DNA from: Streptomyces ureilyticus | GTDB lineage: Bacteria; Actinomycetota; Actinomycetes; Streptomycetales; Streptomycetaceae | Assembly: GCF_011045025.1 (NCBI RefSeq) | Contig: NZ_JAAKZX010000099.1 | Coordinates: 1 to 33,260, forward strand | Direction of reading: 5' to 3' | Length of the DNA stretch: 33,260 nt | Shown: piece after piece, positions 30,544-33,260 of the stretch | Layout of the letters: each line of letters opens with the position of its first letter | Numbering within the stretch: the stretch's first letter is position 1 | The notes under the pieces: generated by a model | The model's input: only the letters and a program-made list of their open reading frames with translations | Database searches by the model: none | What the model was told of the DNA's origin: nothing | Made by a program: the position numbers and the translations under genes

Positions 30544-32361
30544 ATGCCGTTGAACCGCCGGAAGTTCCTGAAGAAGTCCGCCGTGACCGGGGCGGGGGTG
30601 GCGCTCACCGGTGCGGTCGCGGCTCCGGCGGCACGGGCTGCGGAGGCTGGGGCGACGAAGAAGGGCGGGAAGCCGGTGAAGCGGTATGCGTTGACGGTCA
30701 TGGGCACGACGGACCTGCACGGCCATGTTTTCAACTGGGATTACTTCAAGGACGCGGAGTACACCGACTCGGCGGGCAACGCGCAGGGTCTGGCCCGTAT
30801 TTCGACCCTGGTGAACCAGGTCCGTGCGGAGAGGGGCCGCCGCAACACCCTGCTTCTGGACGCGGGCGACACGATCCAGGGCACTCCGCTGACGTACTAC
30901 TACGCGAAGGTCGATCCGATCACGGCCGAGGGCGGGCCCGTGCATCCGATGGCGCAGGCGATGAACGCGATCGGATATGACGCGGTGGCGCTCGGCAATC
31001 ATGAGTTCAATTACGGCATCGAGACGCTGCGGAAATTCGAGGAGCAGTGCGACTTTCCGCTGCTGGGTGCGAATGCGCTGGATGCGAAGACTCTGCGGCC
31101 GGCTTTCCCGCCGTACTTCTTCAAGACGTTCCGTGTGCGGGGTCTGCCGCCGGTGAAGGTGGCGGTGCTGGGGCTGACGAATCCGGGGATCGCGATCTGG
31201 GACAAGGCGTATGTACAGGGGAAGTTGACGTTCCCGGGTCTTGAGGAGCAGGCGGCGAAGTGGGTGCCGAAGCTGCGGTCGATGGGTGCCGATGTGGTGG
31301 TCGTTTCGGCGCACAGTGGGTCGTCGGGGACGTCTTCGTACGGTGATCAGTTGCCGTATGTCGAGAACTCGGCGGCGTTGGTGGCGCAGCAGGTGCCCGG
31401 TATCGACGCGATTCTCGTGGGGCACGCGCATGTGGAGATTCCCGAGCTGAAGGTCACCAACGAGAAGACCGGGAAAACCGTGGTGCTGTCGGAGCCGTTG
31501 GCGTATGCGGAGCGGTTGTCTCTCTTCGATGTCGAGCTGGTCTTCAAGCGGGGGCGATGGGTGGTCGAGTCCGTGGCTGCCTCGGTGCTGAACTCGAATT
31601 CGGTCGCCGATGATCCGGAGATCACGAGGCTGTTGAAGGACGACCATGACGTCGTGGTGGCGTATGTGAATCAGGTGGTCGGGACGGCGACTCAGACGCT
31701 GACGACGGTTGAGGCCCGTTACCAGGACGCGCCGATCATCGACTTGATCACGAAGGTCCAGGAGGACGTGCTCAAGGCGGCGCTGGCGGGCACGGAGTAC
31801 GCCTCGCTGCCGGTGATCGCGCAGGCGTCGCCCTTCTCCCGTACGTCGGCGATCCCGTCCGGCGATGTGACCATCCGGGACCTGTCGAGTCTGTATGTGT
31901 ACGACAACACGTTGGTCGCGAAGGTGATGACCGGTGCGCAGGTGCGGGCGTATCTGGAGTATTCGGCGGAGTATTTCGTGCAGACGGCGGCGGGCGCACC
32001 CGTCGATGTGGAGAAGCTGACCAACGCGGGTGGTCGGCCGGACTACAACTACGACTACGTATCAGGGCTGACCTACGAGATCGATATCGCGCAGGTGGCC
32101 GGTTCGCGGATCAAGAACCTCTCCTACGAGGGTGCGGCAGTGGATGACGCGCAGGAATTCGTGTTCGCGGTGAACAACTACCGGGCCAACGGCGGTGGCG
32201 CGTTCCCGCATGTGGCAGCGGCTACGGAAGTGTGGTCCGAGTCGACGGAGATCCGTACGCGGATCGCGGAGTGGGTGACTCAGAAGGGCACGCTGGACCC
32301 GAAGGAGTTCGCTTCGGTGGGCTGGAGGCTGACGCGGGACGGTGCCCCCGTTTTCCCGTAA
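30544..32361 (+). CDS. Tat-exported bifunctional metallophosphatase/5'-nucleotidase
   Basis: The product has 605 residues. The signal carries the twin-arginine motif NRRKFLKK (4-11), a hydrophobic stretch and an ARA-type cleavage site near residue 33. The metallophosphatase domain has GTTDLHGHVFNWDYF (Asp57, His59), LLLDAGDTIQGTP, ALGNHEFNYG, VVVSAHSG and LVGHAHVE, which together make the two-metal site. The C-terminal 5'-nucleotidase domain includes ASPFSRTSAIPSGDVTIRDL, then SSLYVYDNTLV, and VNNYRANGGGAFPH for nucleoside binding. It should release phosphate from extracellular nucleotides or UDP-sugars or cyclic nucleotides. GAGGAG at 9 nt fixes the ATG. Its last 140 bases are overlapped by the convergent hydroxylase frame. 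Confidence 0.95.
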   Translation: MPLNRRKFLKKSAVTGAGVALTGAVAAPAARAAEAGATKKGGKPVKRYALTVMGTTDLHGHVFNWDYFKDAEYTDSAGNAQGLARISTLVNQVRAERGRRNTLLLDAGDTIQGTPLTYYYAKVDPITAEGGPVHPMAQAMNAIGYDAVALGNHEFNYGIETLRKFEEQCDFPLLGANALDAKTLRPAFPPYFFKTFRVRGLPPVKVAVLGLTNPGIAIWDKAYVQGKLTFPGLEEQAAKWVPKLRSMGADVVVVSAHSGSSGTSSYGDQLPYVENSAALVAQQVPGIDAILVGHAHVEIPELKVTNEKTGKTVVLSEPLAYAERLSLFDVELVFKRGRWVVESVAASVLNSNSVADDPEITRLLKDDHDVVVAYVNQVVGTATQTLTTVEARYQDAPIIDLITKVQEDVLKAALAGTEYASLPVIAQASPFSRTSAIPSGDVTIRDLSSLYVYDNTLVAKVMTGAQVRAYLEYSAEYFVQTAAGAPVDVEKLTNAGGRPDYNYDYVSGLTYEIDIAQVAGSRIKNLSYEGAAVDDAQEFVFAVNNYRANGGGAFPHVAAATEVWSESTEIRTRIAEWVTQKGTLDPKEFASVGWRLTRDGAPVFP

Positions 32362-33260
32362 ATCCGCCTTCAATCCCCTGACCAAGCCTCTCTTCAAGCC
32401 TGTCTGCGAGCCTCTCTTCAAGCCTGTCTGCGAGGCCGAAGGTGGTGAAAGCAGTGCGTCGCGGCAATGGATAAGGGTCTTTGTCGGTGAGGGAGTTGAG
32501 GATGGTGGCGCTGCGCCAGGCGGCGAGGCCGAGGTCGGGGGTGCCGACGCCGTGGGTGTGGAGTTCGGCGTTCTGGACGTAGAGGGAGCCGGTGACGGCG
32601 GGGTCGAGGCTGAGGCGGTACTGGTCGTCGATGTGGGGGCGGCCGGCGCTGTCGCGGCTCACGTAGGGGGCGAGGCCGGTGAGGAGTGGGTCGAGGGGGC
32701 GTTCGCGGTAGCCGGTGGCGAGGACGACGGCGTCGGTGGTGAGGCGGGTGCGGGTGCCCTGCTGGACGTGTTCGAGGTGGAGCTCGATGGTCGTCCTGGC
32801 GATGCGGCCTGCGGTGCGGACGTGGACGCCGGGGGTGAGGACGGTGTCGGGCCAGCCGCCGTGGAGGGTGCGCTGGTAGAGCTCGTCGTGGATGGCGGCG
32901 ATGGTGTCTGCGTCGATGCCTTTGTGGAGCTGCCACTGGGCGGGGACGAGGCGGTCGCGTACGGGCTCGGGCAGGGCGTGGAAGTAGCGCGTGTAGTCGG
33001 GGGTGAAGTGTTCGAGGCCGAGTTTCGAGTACTCCATGGGGGCGAACGCTTCGGTCCGGGCGAGCCAGTGGATCTTTTCGCGGCCTGGGGGGCGGTGGCG
33101 GAGGAGGTCGAGGTAGATCTCGGCGCCGGACTGTCCTGAGCCGATGACGGTGATGTGGCCGGCGGTGAGGAGCCGTTCGCGGTGTTCGAGGTAGTCGGCG
33201 GCATGGATGACGGGGACGCCGGGGGCTTCGACGAGGGGGCGGAGCGGTTCGGGGATGTGG
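32222..33260 (-). CDS. Lysine/ornithine N-hydroxylase (SidA/IucD/PvdA family), 5' end outside window
   Basis: The visible 345 residues are the C-terminal part of an FAD/NADPH N-hydroxylating monooxygenase of the kind that makes hydroxamate siderophores (DesB for desferrioxamine is the Streptomyces example). The NADPH site is HITVIGSGQSGAEIYLDLL. Next come WLARTEAFAPMEYSKLGLEHF, VVLATGYRERPLD and the conserved end THGVGTPDLGLAAWRSATILN. The family normally ends soon after RTAFTTFG. Here the frame continues for about 70 residues: first ADRLEERL twice, encoded by a 24-bp tandem repeat, then a basic, Ser/Pro-rich stretch that lies antisense to the nucleotidase gene until a stop at 32222. The extension may be a lost stop codon or an annotation trap. 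Confidence 0.88.
   Translation of the reverse strand, partial: HIPEPLRPLVEAPGVPVIHAADYLEHRERLLTAGHITVIGSGQSGAEIYLDLLRHRPPGREKIHWLARTEAFAPMEYSKLGLEHFTPDYTRYFHALPEPVRDRLVPAQWQLHKGIDADTIAAIHDELYQRTLHGGWPDTVLTPGVHVRTAGRIARTTIELHLEHVQQGTRTRLTTDAVVLATGYRERPLDPLLTGLAPYVSRDSAGRPHIDDQYRLSLDPAVTGSLYVQNAELHTHGVGTPDLGLAAWRSATILNSLTDKDPYPLPRRTAFTTFGLADRLEERLADRLEERLGQGIEGGFTGKRGHRPASASSPPKRTPSGPACPSESPTPRSAYGSPSTRTTLP
32386..32433. repeat. Perfect 24-bp tandem duplication made of four 12-bp subunits
   Basis: Bases 32386-32409 and 32410-32433 are identical. Each copy splits into two related 12-mers, AGCCTCTCTTCA and AGCCTGTCTGCG. Being a multiple of three, the array keeps the hydroxylase frame and encodes (ADRL-EERL) twice, directly after the family's usual C-terminal end. 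It is not coding for the nucleotidase, which stops at 32361. Confidence 0.92.

Overview
This window is chromosomal DNA of a high-GC actinobacterium, almost certainly a Streptomyces. The signs are GC-rich third codon positions, frequent GTG and TTG starts, T-poor hairpin terminators, Streptomyces-type small proteins (DUF6343 and SPW_0924 families) and a gene order (coaE, PAC2, rpsA, polA, livJHMGF, ANTAR response regulator, tRNA-Leu, pyk) that I recall from the core of Streptomyces chromosomes. Most of it is conserved core, not an accessory island.

Left part (1-10414). A partial GNAT-like acyltransferase gene faces a small DUF6343 membrane protein gene. Then come leftward genes for a TPR protein, dephospho-CoA kinase (coaE), a PAC2 protein and ribosomal protein S1 (rpsA). 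rpsA has a near-consensus promoter and a leader of about 190 nt. Rightward follow a SAM methyltransferase and the RNA helicase HrpB. HrpB converges, with an 11-base overlap, on a leftward pair: a 44-residue SPW_0924 protein and a DUF3068 membrane protein.

Middle part (10415-20555). A secreted lytic transglycosylase with Ig-like repeats diverges from a DUF4184 membrane protein. polA, read leftward, diverges from a molybdopterin FdhF/YdeP-type oxidoreductase. The 123-base gap between them holds two mirrored promoter-like elements. The polA one matches the mycobacterial RecA-independent DNA-damage (PafBC) promoter and sits where a leaderless mRNA would start. A hotdog thioesterase follows, then a lipoprotein/membrane-protein pair whose promoter region carries two DnaA-box-like nonamers.

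Right part (20556-33260). A complete branched-chain amino-acid ABC transporter operon (livJHMGF) has a strong hairpin between livJ and livH and a large bidirectional terminator at its end. An ANTAR response regulator (PdtaR type) and tRNA-Leu(CAA) follow. Between the tRNA terminator and pyruvate kinase sits a free-standing protein with an N-terminal helix-turn-helix and two LAGLIDADG motifs, a homing-endonuclease architecture. Next are a SIMPL protein, a Tat-exported 5'-nucleotidase with a possible PHO box, and a lysine/ornithine N-hydroxylase of siderophore type that runs off the right edge. Its C-terminus is extended through a 24-bp tandem repeat into the antisense of the nucleotidase gene.

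No CRISPR array, complete insertion sequence, prophage or obvious defence system is visible. The observations most worth following are the mirrored polA promoter region, the tRNA-linked LAGLIDADG gene, the DnaA boxes, the C-terminal extension of the hydroxylase and the 21-bp perfect inverted repeat downstream of rpsA.
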